A DNA stretch of 64,000 nucleotides from Paracamarosporium sp. OC-R06-R3 (GCA_019828545.1 JACVRA010000238.1:124001-188000), one strand, 5' to 3'; counted from the first letter of the stretch, positions 12,288-23,947 are shown. Notes: generated by a model from the sequence alone, not told the origin. Program-made: numbers and translations.

Positions 12288-13256
12288 TCTGTGGCCGCTT
12301 GTATGTATTGCATAGCGTGGTGTTTGGGCTGCTGTTGGTAGCACTATTGGTTTTGGTATTGGTATTGGTTGATACCCCATTTGTACGCATCGCTTCCAGC
12401 ATGCATGCCTTCGTGTCGAATGTTCTCCCAGTCGAACATACTTCTCGTCGAATACGTGATATCTCCCAGCACAAAGTCTGCTGGCCGTAAACATAAACTT
12501 ACACCTTTTTTCTCCATGCCTCCTTTTTTTACCATGGCAGATCGGCCATCTAACTAACCTCTTATATCCAAGGAGGCGTGCCCAACGCAACACGGGGTCT
12601 GACGAGACTTTGGCAAAGGCCGTGTCCTTTATCTATTTCCTACAAGGCAGCCCACTGCATCTAAGCTCAAGACGAAGTAGTAGTATAAGTGATCGTGCCC
12701 AAGTCTCAGTAGTACACTCACACGCAACGCGAACTGTCCGGGTGAAGACCTTAGATGCCCCAGGTGCGAACGTAACGCAGAGCATACCCAACATTCATTT
12801 CATCGCAAAAGGACGTACGCACGTGTACAGTACAACAGACGATCGGCTCAAGCATTCCGCCTTGCACGTGCACAAGCGTCCGCGTCTCTACACACAAAGC
12901 ATAACCCAAGGAAACGGCATTCTCATTCATACTAAGCCTATCGGAAGCCAAAAGGGAAATCGCAATACATAATCGCACACCGTTGTGCCGAATGCCATGG
13001 TTACGCTGGAGCGGGATGCCTACTCCGAACCAGGCAGGGCTGTGTCGCTGTGAAGGAGTGTAATGTGTGAATACATGACCAAGCCCAAACTCCCTAAACC
13101 CGCGATGACAACCATCCAAAGCCGAGAAACTCCGTGAAAGGGCGTTGAATGCCTAATAGTACCTGTTGGTACCGAGAGGATGTGAAGCGAAGTAGACTAT
13201 TCGGTCTACCGACGTATCGTCGTGTTAGATCAAAAGCCAGTCCCAGCCAAGCTTGT
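12288..13256. other. convergent 3' intergenic region
   Basis: 969 bp between the ends of SFI1 (plus) and the NBR1-like gene (minus). It contains 3' UTRs and a short GGTATT repeat near 12350-12370. No gene is evident. Confidence 0.6.
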
Positions 13257-16200
13257 TCACGGGAAGCTCTCGTCAGCTGACTCCAGAATGTCGTACTCTT
13301 CGTCCGTCATGAATCCGTCGTCTCCTTCATCGTCAGAGACGATGTCGATGCTTTCAGCATCTTCGAAGAATTCCTCGTCAGACACAGTAGCAGTGGTAAC
13401 ACTGGCGGGGCGGGGCGAGTGGAGCGGAGCAGTCACGGCCTCGTGAGTGCTGGAAGCAGGCGACTCCTTCTCAAGCTGAGGGAAAATCATGCCTGAGGAG
13501 TGAGCCGGAATCTCGGGCACAGGAGCCTGGTCAGCCTCCTTCTCGACAGGCTTCTCGGCAATCTCCTTCTCGGTGGGAAGTTCAACGGTCTCGGGGGCCT
13601 TCTCCTGCTCCTGTGCGGCCATCAAATGGTTCTGGGCCTCCTGCTCCTTGCGGCGAGCCTCCATAAGACGTTCGACAGCAGCCTTGCGGACCTTTTGGAT
13701 GCGGAGCATACGCTCTTCCTCGATCTTGGCGAGCATGCGAGTCTGCTTCTCCTTCTCGTCCATCTGCTGCTTGATTCGGTTCAGGCGCTCCAAAGCTTCC
13801 TGCTGGGCTTGGCGGGCGTGGGTGCGATAGTTCTCGAACAAGCTCTTGCTTGCAGCTGCCATGGGCGAGTCGGCAGCCTCCGCCTCAACCGGAACCTGTG
13901 CAAGTGGGGAGGCAGGGACCGGCGGGCTAGTGACCTGGATGTCGCACCAAAGGCGATGGCCGAATGGCATGCCCTCGGCGGTCTTGAGGCGCCAGTACGA
14001 GATAGCAGTTCCCTCGCGAAGCGGCGCCTTGAGGACGATGCGGAAAGCCACCTCCTCACCAGGAGCCACGGTACGGCCCACGACATTGCTCTCGCTCGCT
14101 TCGGCAAGTTCGCTCTGGCTCAGAGCACGGGTATTGTCAAGATCAAGCATGTTGTCACCGCCGACATGGCGGACACTGCAACCAGCGGGCCAAGCCATGG
14201 GGCCCGGGTTGCGGAGTGTCCACACCTGGACAAATTGGAAACCGGCGCACACCTTGGTGCCGTCAGCGATAGCATCACGGACGAAGTGGGCGTCGAGGTC
14301 CTCAGCTGGACGCTCAACCTCCTTCTCAGTTTCCTTGGCAGGAACAGGCATAGGCACAGCCTGCATAGCACTTGTACATGGGTTGGAAACAGGAACAGGG
14401 ACCTTCTCCAGGATGGGTTCGGAAAGGAGATCACGAATCTCAATCTTGTCCTTAGTTGTCTTAGGCTGGGTCTCCTCGGTCGGCTTCACGTCAGCAATGG
14501 TATGGACCTGTGTAGCTGCATTTGAAGGAGACGCAGGGGCAGTCTCGGTCGAAGCAGTCCGCCTGGCGGGCTCGCGGTCGCCAACACGAGTGACTGATGT
14601 GCCGTTCTTGTCCTCATTCAAGGTGGTGACGCTGACGCTGCGTACAGGACGCTTGAACTTGATCAGAGGGTGTGTGTGGTTGTGCCTGTTGGATGGGTGG
14701 GCCTCGCAGTTGGCGCAGAAGTCAGTGTCATGGCACACAGCACACTTGTATCGGATACCCTCAATGTAGGATATGCTGTCCTTATCCTTGCAGAGCGGTC
14801 CGTCACAGTAGATGCCGTAGTGGCGGTTTCCACTGCTGACCGGCTCAGCCAAAGGCTCATAGATGGGTACAAAGCGGTGTGCAGGGTGAATGTACTTGGC
14901 GCTCTTGATGCACTCGGAGCAGAAGTCCCAATCGGGGCAGTTCAAGCACTTGTGACGCACACCGTAGATGAATTTCTCGCAACCATCACAGACGGCAGAG
15001 TGGCGAACATTGCGGCCAGCATTGCACAGGAAGTCGGCAAGGGCAGGCATGGATGTATGTTCTGTAGCAGCCTTGAAAGCATGACCAGGGTGATGGCCAT
15101 GCTTGTTGTCGATGTGGCACTGCATGCACAGATCGTAATCATCGCATGCGGTGCAAGTAACGAACTCACGCTCGTGGAGGACTGATAAAGTCAGATTTGT
15201 GCATGGTGGAAACGGAAATGGGGTCTTACCTTGTACGCAGCAGTTGCAAGTTCGGGTAGGCTCATCGGTCTCCTGCTTCTCGACAACTTCAGGCACGGGC
15301 TGCTTCTCCTCGGCGAAAGCGCCCGGCATCTCCTGCTCTACCTGAGGCTTGTCCTTGGGAGCAACGCGTTCGGTAGTGCTATTGACGACGCTTCCGTTCT
15401 TAACGAATCGCTTAACCATCCAGTGGCCAGAGCCAGGGCAGTGGATGCCGGAGTCAACGCAAGCCGGGCACAGGTCGTAATCGCCGTGGTCGCAGATGCT
15501 GCAGTGGTAGTGCTCGTCCTCCATGGCCATGTTGCAGTTGTTGCAGTACACGACCCACGAGGTCTGCACAGTGTCCATCTTGGGGCGGAAGGCCAGGTCG
15601 GCGTTACGCGAGGCAGCTGCAAGGCCGCTGAAGAGGCCGTTCTTCTCTTTGATACCCTGAAGATGCTTGGCATATGTTTCTTGAACCACCCGATGGCGGG
15701 CAGGAAGCTGGTCCGTTGAAGATGTCTCGCCCTTGACCTCGGCATCAGCCGTGGTTGCTGCTAGTGGAGAGACAGGGCTGGTCTGAGCAGCCGGCTCCGG
15801 AGCAGGCATGGCGGGGAAAGTGCAGCGCGGCCGAGAGTGGGTAGTAGGAGGCGAGACAAGAGCAGGGTCAACGCGCGAAGGGGAGAGAGTTTCGGCGCTC
15901 ATGCGGTGGAGCGAGGTGGACGGAGTGGAGAGCGGCTGCTGCACCGGAACGGGCGGAGCTGGGGCAGCGGGCTCGTCCTCATGGCCTGGAAAGGTAGCGC
16001 GTAGACGGAGCTTGAGCTTCGCTTTAGCAGCGCGGAACAGCGTCTTGTAGACCTGCGGCTTGTTGGGGTCGAGGGTGACGTATGCGCCGACGCTGTCCGA
16101 ATAGCGCTCGAAGACGACGTCCTGGTCCGGAGGGACCTGCAGGAGGTGACGGAGCTGCAGAGAGGGCCATGTTAGCGTACATTGCGTTGGGTCGAAGCTG

Positions 16201-16417
16201 GAGGGAGCTGTTGGTAAGCTCGGGCGGAGCGGCCAGGCTGCCGAGAGCTCGCCCGAGCAGCAGTAGCAGCAGCAGCAGCAGCATCACGACTCACCTTGTC
16301 TGGGAAGACGTTGGCGCCCAGGTCACGCAGCGGGACCTTGAAGCGGCGGGTGGTGCCCTGGAGCTGGATCTTGACGACAACCAGCGTGTCCAGCGTCACC
16401 GGGACGTTGGTGGCCAT
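13257..16417 (-). CDS. NBR1: NBR1-type selective autophagy receptor (PB1, 4x ZZ, FW domain)
   Basis: Three exons, 16417-16295, 16154-15230 and 15181-13257, encode 990 residues. Order of parts: PB1-like domain (about 5-85, split by intron 1), a disordered linker, ZZ zinc fingers near 241-290, 343-385, 410-455 and 470-525 (paired CxxC and His-rich ends), the FW/NBR1 domain at about 647-767 (FVQVWTLRNPGPMAWPAG.. with WRLKT and LWCDI), a basic coiled coil, and an acidic tail with EEYDIL at about 977-982, which fits a W/F/Y-x-x-L Atg8-interacting motif. NBR1 proteins carry ubiquitinated cargo, peroxisomes or vacuolar hydrolases to autophagosomes or the vacuole; which cargo applies here is not shown. 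Intron 2 is 48 nt, so its retention keeps the frame open. The gene is divergent from the NOP13-like gene. Confidence 0.88.
16258..16281. repeat. CAG trinucleotide repeat in NBR1 intron 1
   Basis: Eight near-perfect CAG units on the plus strand (one is TAG), read as CTG on the transcribed strand. They lie within the 140 nt first intron of the NBR1-like gene, about 15 nt from its donor site. Length may vary between strains. Confidence 0.8.
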
Positions 16418-17211
16418 GGCAGGCTGCGGGTCAGGCTGGCAGCGACGTCACGCTCCAGCAAGCGGCCGATGGGAGTGAGAGTGCTGCGGCTCGCGGTGCG
16501 GGCGGGCACTCGAGAGGGCGGGATTGAGATGGTAAATGTCTTGGGAGTTGGGTGGTAGAGAAGGCAGGAGGGGGCGTCGGGAGAGTGGATGAGGTCGCTG
16601 CGTAGCTGCCTGCGCACTAGGCTCACTCACTGGTCTAACTGCGGGGGGGACGTGCTGAGAGCTCTCACGCGCACCACCCGTCGCCACACCACACAGGCTG
16701 CCAGTTGCGTCGTCAGCAAGAGCCATTCACCGGCGTCTTGCCGCCCTCACACGTGCTTGTAACGCGCTACGCACCGTGAACAGATGTGCCAGCATCCACC
16801 AGCGGACAAGCAGGGCGGCGGAACCCCAGCGTCAAGTGACTCCATCCGGACACCCTCACAGCCAATAACTACGTACCACTTGCGTGCTTCGCTCGGACTG
16901 TGCCATACAGCCAGCTGACAAATGGCGTCGAGACACCCAACCACCACTGTGTCGAGGTTTCTCTTCGCCATCGACAGTCTGCCTGCGCCGCATCCGACCA
17001 CCTGCTTCCAAAACGATGGCAAGGCTCATGCATGGAGCCCCATCAATGTGATTCACCTCCAAAGTGAGGCTACCTCGGTCTGCTCGTGCCTGCCAAGCCT
17101 TATCGTATCGATGGCACTAGTCCATCCTAGCCCCAGTTTATTTTCCACACCTCGGACCCAAATCTGCAAATCTTCGAGACGCCTGCAACTCCACTCCCAA
17201 ACCCCACAGCC
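16418..17211. other. divergent promoter region NBR1 / NOP13
   Basis: 794 bp between two divergent start codons. It carries both promoters and 5' UTRs. Open frames inside it lack domain similarity. Confidence 0.6.
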
Positions 17212-18513
17212 ATGTCCAACGCCGCAGACATGCACTCCGGCTCCGGCTCCGGCTCCGAGTCCGAGTCCATCGTCGTTGCCAAAAAGGAGAAGCGCCAGAA
17301 AAAGGACAAAAAGGAAAAGAAGAAGCCCAAAGCCCACGCCGACGCCGAGGACAACAGCAGCGGCGACGAGGATAGTACCAAGCTTTCGAAAAAGCGCAAA
17401 CGCGATGCTCTCCCCGAGGAAATAGAAATCGACGTCTCCCTCCCCGAGCCCGCCTCCAAAAAGGCCGCCCGCAAAGCCAAGAAAGCAAAAACCCAGCCAG
17501 CACCCACCGCGTCCACCGACAACGCAGATGGCTCAGAGGAAAAAGCGGAAAGCAAGGCGCAGGCAGACAAGCGGTCTGAATTCAGCGTCTGGATTGGCAA
17601 CCTCCCGTGGTCTGCCACCAAAGAATCGCTGCGCAATTTCTTGACTGAAAATGCCGAGATCAAGGACGAAGAGATCACAAGGGTACATATGCCGGCACCT
17701 AGGGCACCTCCGCGCCCGAACTGGACCGACGCGAAGCCGCAGAACAAAGGCTTTGCCTATGTCGATTTTTCCACGCAACTCGCCATGTACAGCGCTATTG
17801 CGCTGACGGAGACGAGGATGGACCGGCGGCCACTGCTCATCAAAAACTCGAAGAACTTCGAGGGGAGACCGGACAAGCCCAAGGAGGAGCAACAAGATGG
17901 GGAAGGCGTAGGGAAAGGTGGAAAGGAAGCGAAGGCCCCGAGCAAGAAAATATTCGTCGGCAATCTGGGCTTTGAGACGAGTAAGGAGGATCTGGAATCC
18001 CATTTTGCGCCGTGTGGTGTGGTAGAGCATATACACATGGCGACATTCGAGGACACGGGCAAGTGCAAGGGATATGCGTGGGTGACGTTCGAAGAGCTGG
18101 ATGCTGCGGCCGCGGCAGTCAAGGGCTACGTGTACAAGAAAGAATCCGCTGCCTCCAAGAAGTCGGGTACCAACGACGACGAGGATGATGAAGCAGGCGA
18201 CGAGAAGAGCAAGAAACGCAAGTACAAGCTCAACAAGCTTCTAGGCCGCGATCTACGCTGTGAATTCGCAGAGGACTCCACAACACGCTACCAGAAGCGC
18301 TTCGGGAAGGAAAAGCCCGAGGATGGCGCCGCCGAAGGCGAGGGTGGCTTCCGACGACCGCAGAGAGGCGGCAAGCCGTTCAACCCGAGGAACAACTTCC
18401 GAGACCGCAAGGTCGATCCGCGGACGATTGCACCCGGTGCGGCCCACTCAAACGCTCCTAGAGCTTCTGCCGCCATTGTCAAAAGTGAAGGGAAGAAGAT
18501 TACCTTTGATTGA
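17212..18513 (+). CDS. NOP13: nucleolar two-RRM RNA-binding protein, Nop13-like
   Basis: Intronless gene for 433 residues, near the length of yeast Nop13. The N-terminus is a Gly/Ser/Glu tract followed by a very Lys-rich region (KKEKRQKKDKKEKKK) typical of nucleolar proteins. RRM1 runs from about residue 124 (FSVWIGNLPWSATKESL, RNP2) to 215 with RNP1 near KGFAYVDFS. RRM2 runs from about 245 (KKIFVGNLGFETSKEDL) to 330 with RNP1 KGYAWVTF. An acidic insert (NDDEDDEAGDE) and a basic Gly/Arg-containing tail follow. The role is inferred to be in pre-60S ribosome biogenesis. Nop12 is the closest alternative; the RRM spacing and RRM1 insert favour Nop13. Confidence 0.8.
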   Translation: MSNAADMHSGSGSGSESESIVVAKKEKRQKKDKKEKKKPKAHADAEDNSSGDEDSTKLSKKRKRDALPEEIEIDVSLPEPASKKAARKAKKAKTQPAPTASTDNADGSEEKAESKAQADKRSEFSVWIGNLPWSATKESLRNFLTENAEIKDEEITRVHMPAPRAPPRPNWTDAKPQNKGFAYVDFSTQLAMYSAIALTETRMDRRPLLIKNSKNFEGRPDKPKEEQQDGEGVGKGGKEAKAPSKKIFVGNLGFETSKEDLESHFAPCGVVEHIHMATFEDTGKCKGYAWVTFEELDAAAAAVKGYVYKKESAASKKSGTNDDEDDEAGDEKSKKRKYKLNKLLGRDLRCEFAEDSTTRYQKRFGKEKPEDGAAEGEGGFRRPQRGGKPFNPRNNFRDRKVDPRTIAPGAAHSNAPRASAAIVKSEGKKITFD

Positions 18514-18764
18514 GCGAAAATATAATGCGACGCAAAAGTTTCGGTTCATGATACCCACGTAGCATACTGCATTACAATGCATCACACTTGTGTACCAGAC
18601 CGTGTCCAGTCACTTGACCTCTACTACAGCCTAGTCATAGTATCATTGACAGATGTGCACTCTGCACGCGCACACAAGCTCACGATTACAGATCAAAAAG
18701 TCCACATCAGACGGTCACCACCTTTCCTCGTTACGCACCTTTCTCCTATCGACCCAGACCTCCA

Positions 18765-20217
18765 CTACCGCAGCGCAACATTCTGATTACCCTCCACTCT
18801 CTGCACAACCCCTAGTCTCTTCTTCCCCTGATCAAAAACAGCATACACAGCCTTCAACCACGTGCCCCCCAGAATATCAAACGGGTTTTTCCCCCTCGAC
18901 TGGATCCCGCCATACTGCCATCCACCCCCACACTTCGCGTACCCAAAGTCTTCCTTCTGTATCTCAATCTGCAAGCCCCCCACAGCAACGGTAACCTTAG
19001 GGAGAGCATCCGCCGGGGTGTTAACAGGGAACACCCAACCCTGCTGTTTAGCATCGAACACCGCGTTAGGAATGGCGCCGTATATCGCCTCGCAGAGCGC
19101 GTCGTCGACGAGCGCAAGCGTCGTCCCCGTATCCGCTATGGCGGTGTTCCCCGTGCGGTCGACGACCCGGCCGTCCACAGTCGCAGATTCAGACCTAAAC
19201 TGCCAGAAGCCGTTCCTCGGATCCACAGGGACGTAGTGCACCTCGCGCCCGCATCTCCCAACCACCTCCTCGTCGATGTATCCGAACGTGTAGAAGCTCT
19301 CGCCGTGGTCCTCCTCGTCTTTATCCCGCCAGCTGCCCAGGTAGCACGTGAAGAGCTCCTCCTCTTCCGCGATGTCTTCCTGGTCGATCATATTTTCGAC
19401 GGGCGTCTTGACTGCTTTCGGCTTGACCGTGTTGATCTTGCCGAACGCGAGGCCGAGGAGGCCGTCGCCGGCGCTTCTGGTGAACTGCGGGGAGAGCCTG
19501 GACGCGAGCTCTATGGCTTGGTTTTCGACGCAGAGGCCGCCCAGCGTGACGTTGTCTGTACCGACGACGCCAGACGCGTTAGAGCCGTCCGCGTACCGGA
19601 TTCTCCAGGTTGCGCCTTTGATTTTCTTCCATGTGGATGAGGAGGCGGGGTTGTAGATGGTGTGGCCGGAGGCCTTGCCGGCTTTCTTGGTTGCAGTGTC
19701 GAGCTCGGTGGACCAGAGCTGTGTTGTCAGCCAGATGTCTAAGTTCTGAAGGTGGAGAGTGATGGGAGGAGCGCGCTCATACCCACAGGTCTGAGCTTCC
19801 GGTATCGAAGTCCAGATTGCAGATCTGCGGCGGAGTCCCGATCTGAACGGGGCAGAGATACATGGAATCGTTCAGCTGATCTTCGGCTTTGACCTCGCCC
19901 TTCTGCCCGTTGTCTTCGATCTTTCTGAGAACCGGCTCGGTGGCCTTCTTGCCCTTTGGTTTGAACATGTTCTTGAAGGTCTTGGAGACCTCGTCGACCT
20001 TTTGGTAGGGGCCCTCAGTCGTCGGGGTAAAGTCGTCTATGCAGTGACATTGTCAACAACCAGAAGCTCGTACAGCAGTAGCATAGGTCTGGACATCACA
20101 GAACGCCAGAGACAAACACTTACATTTCTTCAACGAACTCACATAGCTCTTTACTCCCACCCTCTCACATTCCGGATTGGGCTTGACATCGATTCTCTTC
20201 TGCTCCCTTGCACCCAT
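18765..20217 (-). CDS. pepsin-like aspartic protease lacking a signal peptide
   Basis: Three exons, 20217-20124, 20036-19783 and 19718-18765, give 433 residues. The first catalytic motif DTGSS (Asp109) lies at the end of exon 2 and the second, ADTGTT (Asp312), in exon 3. Both are intact, so this is an A1-family peptidase. The N-terminal [17 protein letters not shown] segment resembles the propeptide zone of fungal aspergillopepsin relatives. No signal peptide is seen from the ATG at 20217. An in-frame ATG at 20370 would add 51 basic residues, also without one. An acidic insert ([20 protein letters not shown]) around residues 228-255 is notable. Either the enzyme is intracellular or an upstream signal exon has been missed. 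Confidence 0.82.
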
Positions 20218-22731
20218 CCTGTTGCTTGCTTGAGGCACAGGTCTCCTTGTCGACCTCCTCGTCGGTGTATTTGCAGACCGAGGCCTGTATCTCCTGTCCT
20301 TTGGTAGCGATTCAAAAGCGCGGGGGCTATAACTGATCGCAGAGTGGTCGTAGATGGCAAAGGGAGGCACAGCAAATCTGGGAGGCGGTTCAACAGACGG
20401 GGGCGCGTTGCGGCGTGGGTGTTGGATGTGGCGAGGATCACGGGATGAAATGTCGAGGGGGAGACGCGTTGGGTGTAGGTAACGAAACGTGCTGGTGTGG
20501 TGTTAGCATGTTCGGAGTGTAGCTGTACATGAGGTCGCACGTTATTTCGGAATGCAATATGATTCTTAAAAATAGAGTAGGAACACAGATAAAATGGTTC
20601 TTAGGTTGCTTAGGGCAGAAATGTGTGGAGGTAGGGAAATCGGATGAAGAGTAAAAACGAGGTATTGTGGACGGTAAAATGGAAGCTGATACGGCGCGAG
20701 AGCGATAGAATCTGCGTAGTACTTTCCCTATATAGCATCGATAACGGCCTAGCGATGCCTTCTACTTGAGTTAGTCTCGTGTCGGTCACGAAAGGAAGGT
20801 AGACACCTAAAAGAAAGTGTTCTGCGGGGAGACAATAACCGCATTGGGGAAGTTGCGATGTACGGCATCAAAAGACCACCGCACTATACACCTCCAGACT
20901 ATTAATTCTCGGAGCTTGTAGGTCCACTTCGAGGATGGTCTGATTAATTTGTTGTTTTTAACCTATCCGGGGAGGAGGGTGATTTGTCTAACTACTAATC
21001 CTTTCCATAAAGAACGTACAAGTAGTGCCTATTAGTGCACCGACCGTTTTGAAAATGGCTTTCGAAAATTGACAGGATACAAAATAAGTGTTCTCATAAT
21101 ACAAGCCCAACGAGGGCTTGAAAATTGGACAGACGGGCCTTGAATGGAAGCTCGACTAATGAGGCATGGCAAATCGCAGCCGTGTGAGAGTAATTCATCT
21201 TGCCTGACACTTTACCCCCTACCTCACCTGTACATGATACAAAACTTAATCGACACTGGAACGTACCTTTTCATTGGTCTCACAAGTCGTTCTCAGAGCC
21301 CCGTGGACATGTCGGACTGCCTTACAAAGGAAATCTTGTGCTTGTGGATCTCTAACGCCACGGAAATGGGTACTGCTAGGCGCCTTCAGAAATGCGGTGC
21401 TCCAGGTACTTACAGGATCTTGTTGTAGATTCTATGGTCGCAAACCTTGACGACTTGTGGCTGCAGCTATTGAATAAATACCGTTCAATAGCCGAGCTAT
21501 GGAGATTACGAAACGATACCGAGGATTTATTCTACGCGCACTCGAGAGAAAGTAATAGTCTATTGCGTTGGGCTCATGCTGTGCTGTGTTTTCGAAGGAT
21601 TGACTAATCCAAGAATCAGCGTTATGACAAGCTTCAACCTAGAGCCAAGTATATAGTATTATACTTTCGAAATCGTCCTACAAGTTCTCAGGGACTTGAT
21701 TCTTGGATGTGTAGGTAACGAGTCGTTTTGTCAACCCATTCCCGCGGCACGCTTGGTCATATGAAAGAGATTCCTTGATGATCTGAAGCTTTGAGACACC
21801 TGAACGACCAATACCAATTCTCAAAGTGATATTGAGCGTTTATGAATTAGCAACGTAGCACTGTGCAGTGAAGAGTGCTCGTGGGCAAGTCAAGATATAC
21901 GGTCATCGCTTCTAAGTGTAACTCGGCTTTTTCTTTTCCCTTTGCTATAAACATTCATACAAATTCACAAAAGCCTCCGAGCCTCAATCTGGACTGTCTT
22001 TCCAGATCACGATTCAATGCGGTTTTATCTTTGATCTTCGAACCTCAATGATAATATGGTAGAGGTGTTGTCTTATAAAATGAAAATGAAACTTTGTGGA
22101 TTAACCATTGTAACGCCAATTCCAAATGATATCTCCTGGCTCGGTTTACGAAGATTCATACAGACATTCACTATTGAGTTGCATAGCGAGTGCATACGAG
22201 AGTATCGGCAGGAAACACAAGGGCATTGTGCACAAAGACGTAGGAAACTGCAGGCCCATGCACATCGAACGCAGGTACAACCCGAGACTCACTGAGATGA
22301 TTTGATATTCAACAAGAGTTTCAGTACAATCTCGTTGCTAGTCAAGAGGTAATCGCAGAAATTGAAAGATGGCAGCGCATTACCTTCGGCAGTAGAGATT
22401 TCCTAACAAACAGATAGAAACCCGAATCCGCAAGGGACAAACACAGACAGTGTAGCTGTCTTACACTGCTATGCGCAACTTAATTTATGTTTCTTCTGAT
22501 ACAAGTGACGCGCTTCGCGCTGTGTTGTGGGACCGGTCGTCAAGCGACGTTGGAGGGACAAGCGCACAAAGCGGGGAAATTTTTGCTGTTAGACAACGCA
22601 TTAGCAGGGTTTGGCTTTCTCACGCCGGGCTGACAGAAAGCCAATGGATTTTTACACAGTGTCGAGGACCATTGTTTGTGGTATATATATTTCAATTTTT
22701 GGGACACTTCCATCAATCAGAACAAGTTGAC
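20218..22731. other. gene-free AT-richer region
   Basis: About 2.5 kb between the protease and the tRNA gene. Only short open frames occur, interrupted by many stops in all frames, and the base composition is visibly more AT-rich than the flanking genes. It could be old repeat DNA altered by RIP, but I recognise no transposon protein fragment. Confidence 0.5.
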
Positions 22732-22813
22732 GGCCATGTGGCCCAATGGCAAGGCGCTTGACTACGATCCAATACGTTATCAAGAGATTCCAGGTTCGAC
22801 CCCTGGCATGGTC
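22732..22813 (+). tRNA. tRNA-Arg(ACG) with an 11 nt intron
   Basis: The sequence folds as a cloverleaf. Acceptor arms GGCCATG (22732-22738) and CATGGTC (22807-22813) pair with one G-U. The D arm is GCCC..GGC. The anticodon stem is CTTGA (22757-22761) with TCAAG (22780-22784). The T arm is CCAGG-TTCGACC-CCTGG. The anticodon loop is CTACGA plus A once the 11 nt insert at 22768-22778, in the canonical place after position 37, is removed; the anticodon is ACG at 22764-22766 (A34 read as inosine). A T-run follows at 22828. Confidence 0.9.
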
Positions 22814-22827
22814 AAAACATTCTTCTC

Positions 22828-22832
22828 TTTTT
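22828..22832 (+). terminator. Pol III T-run terminator of tRNA-Arg
   Basis: Five consecutive T residues 15 nt downstream of the tRNA 3' end, the usual RNA polymerase III stop. Confidence 0.65.
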
Positions 22833-23135
22833 GCTCCTTCCACGAACAGGCGACTCAGCTGTCCCAGAAAAAGCGCCGCCAAATGCAGGCGAAGCGCGAT
22901 TTGACTTTTGCTGTTGGTCGCCTGTTGCGGATTGCTCAAACAAGGAACGTGCTGAGTGGGCATACCTGACTGACGTAGCTGCTGCCTGGGAACACTTGTT
23001 CCCACGCGCTGGAGAACGCCTCAGCTACGATGCCACCGGTCAATGGCAGCTCTGCCTACCAAATGGCGCTTGCTAGATAAATGCTGCTGTCTTTCGCTCC
23101 GCTCACCGCCGCCGTCGCCCACCGACGATACAAGC

Positions 23136-23947
23136 ATGCCGAGCGGCACACAGAAGAAAGCCCCGCAATCGGTGGCTCCCACCTTCGCGCAGTACGCTGC
23201 CGAGGACTTTGTACAGGGCGCCGGCGTTGCAATTTTCCATATAGCATCTGAGCGCGTAGTCGTGTGCAGCGCGGTAGACAGACGCGTGGGGAAGTACTAC
23301 TTTTTGCCCAAGGGACGGCGGGATGCGGGCGAGGACACGAGGGCGGGTGCGGAAAGAGAGGGCTTCGAGGAGGTATGTACATGGGTTCTATGCCTCGATA
23401 GCATCGGTAGCCAGGAACGCAAGCTGATCGTGTGCAGTCCGGCTACCGCAATCGCCTTCTTCCTCTTCCCACCCGCCACCACCAACCGCAGGCGCACCCA
23501 CGCATCACCGCTCCCCCCATGACCGCAGAGCCCATATGGATCCAGATGATGCCTCTTGCGCGCAACACGAAGCAGTATCTGCTCTACTGGTACATTGCGG
23601 AGACAATTCCTCCTGACCTCGAACCTCTTCTGGAGACAAAGCCCAACGAGCCGTATAAGCCGCCGCCGGCGTATCCTGCTGCGTTGACGTTGAAGGAGAG
23701 GGTAGCAATGGAGCCTGAAGGGTACGAGCCAGTACATCACGAGGGGACCGGCGTCGATGAGGAAGAGCAAACATATGAGAGTCACTTGGTCAGTGTGGAG
23801 GAGGCGATGAGGTTGCTAGGGGGAACATCGAGTGTTATGGCGGACGTGGTAAGGAGGGGATGGGAGGGGATCCAGGGCCGCTGGAGGTTGGAACAGGAGA
23901 GTGAAGGCACTAGGGTAGAGGTGGAGAGTCCAGAGCAGACAGCTTGA
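23136..23947 (+). CDS. Nudix hydrolase domain protein
   Basis: Two exons, 23136-23372 and 23438-23947, joined in phase 0 across a 65 nt intron, give 248 residues. Residues 60-82 form the Nudix box, with Gly60, Glu66, Arg74-Glu75, Glu78-Glu79 and Gly81 in the required spacing, so it should bind a divalent metal and hydrolyse a nucleoside diphosphate linked to X. The intron falls exactly inside the box, between the second EE and SGY, which supports the splice model. The LPKGRRDAG opening resembles diphosphoinositol and diadenosine polyphosphate hydrolases, but substrate cannot be assigned. The C-terminal half has Pro-rich and acidic linkers. A longer in-frame start at 23043 is possible but less likely. 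Confidence 0.82.

Noticed and set aside
13500..14769. Long plus-strand open frames of 341 and 307 codons
   Set aside because: They are antisense to the NBR1-like gene, whose FW domain and coiled coil explain the sequence.
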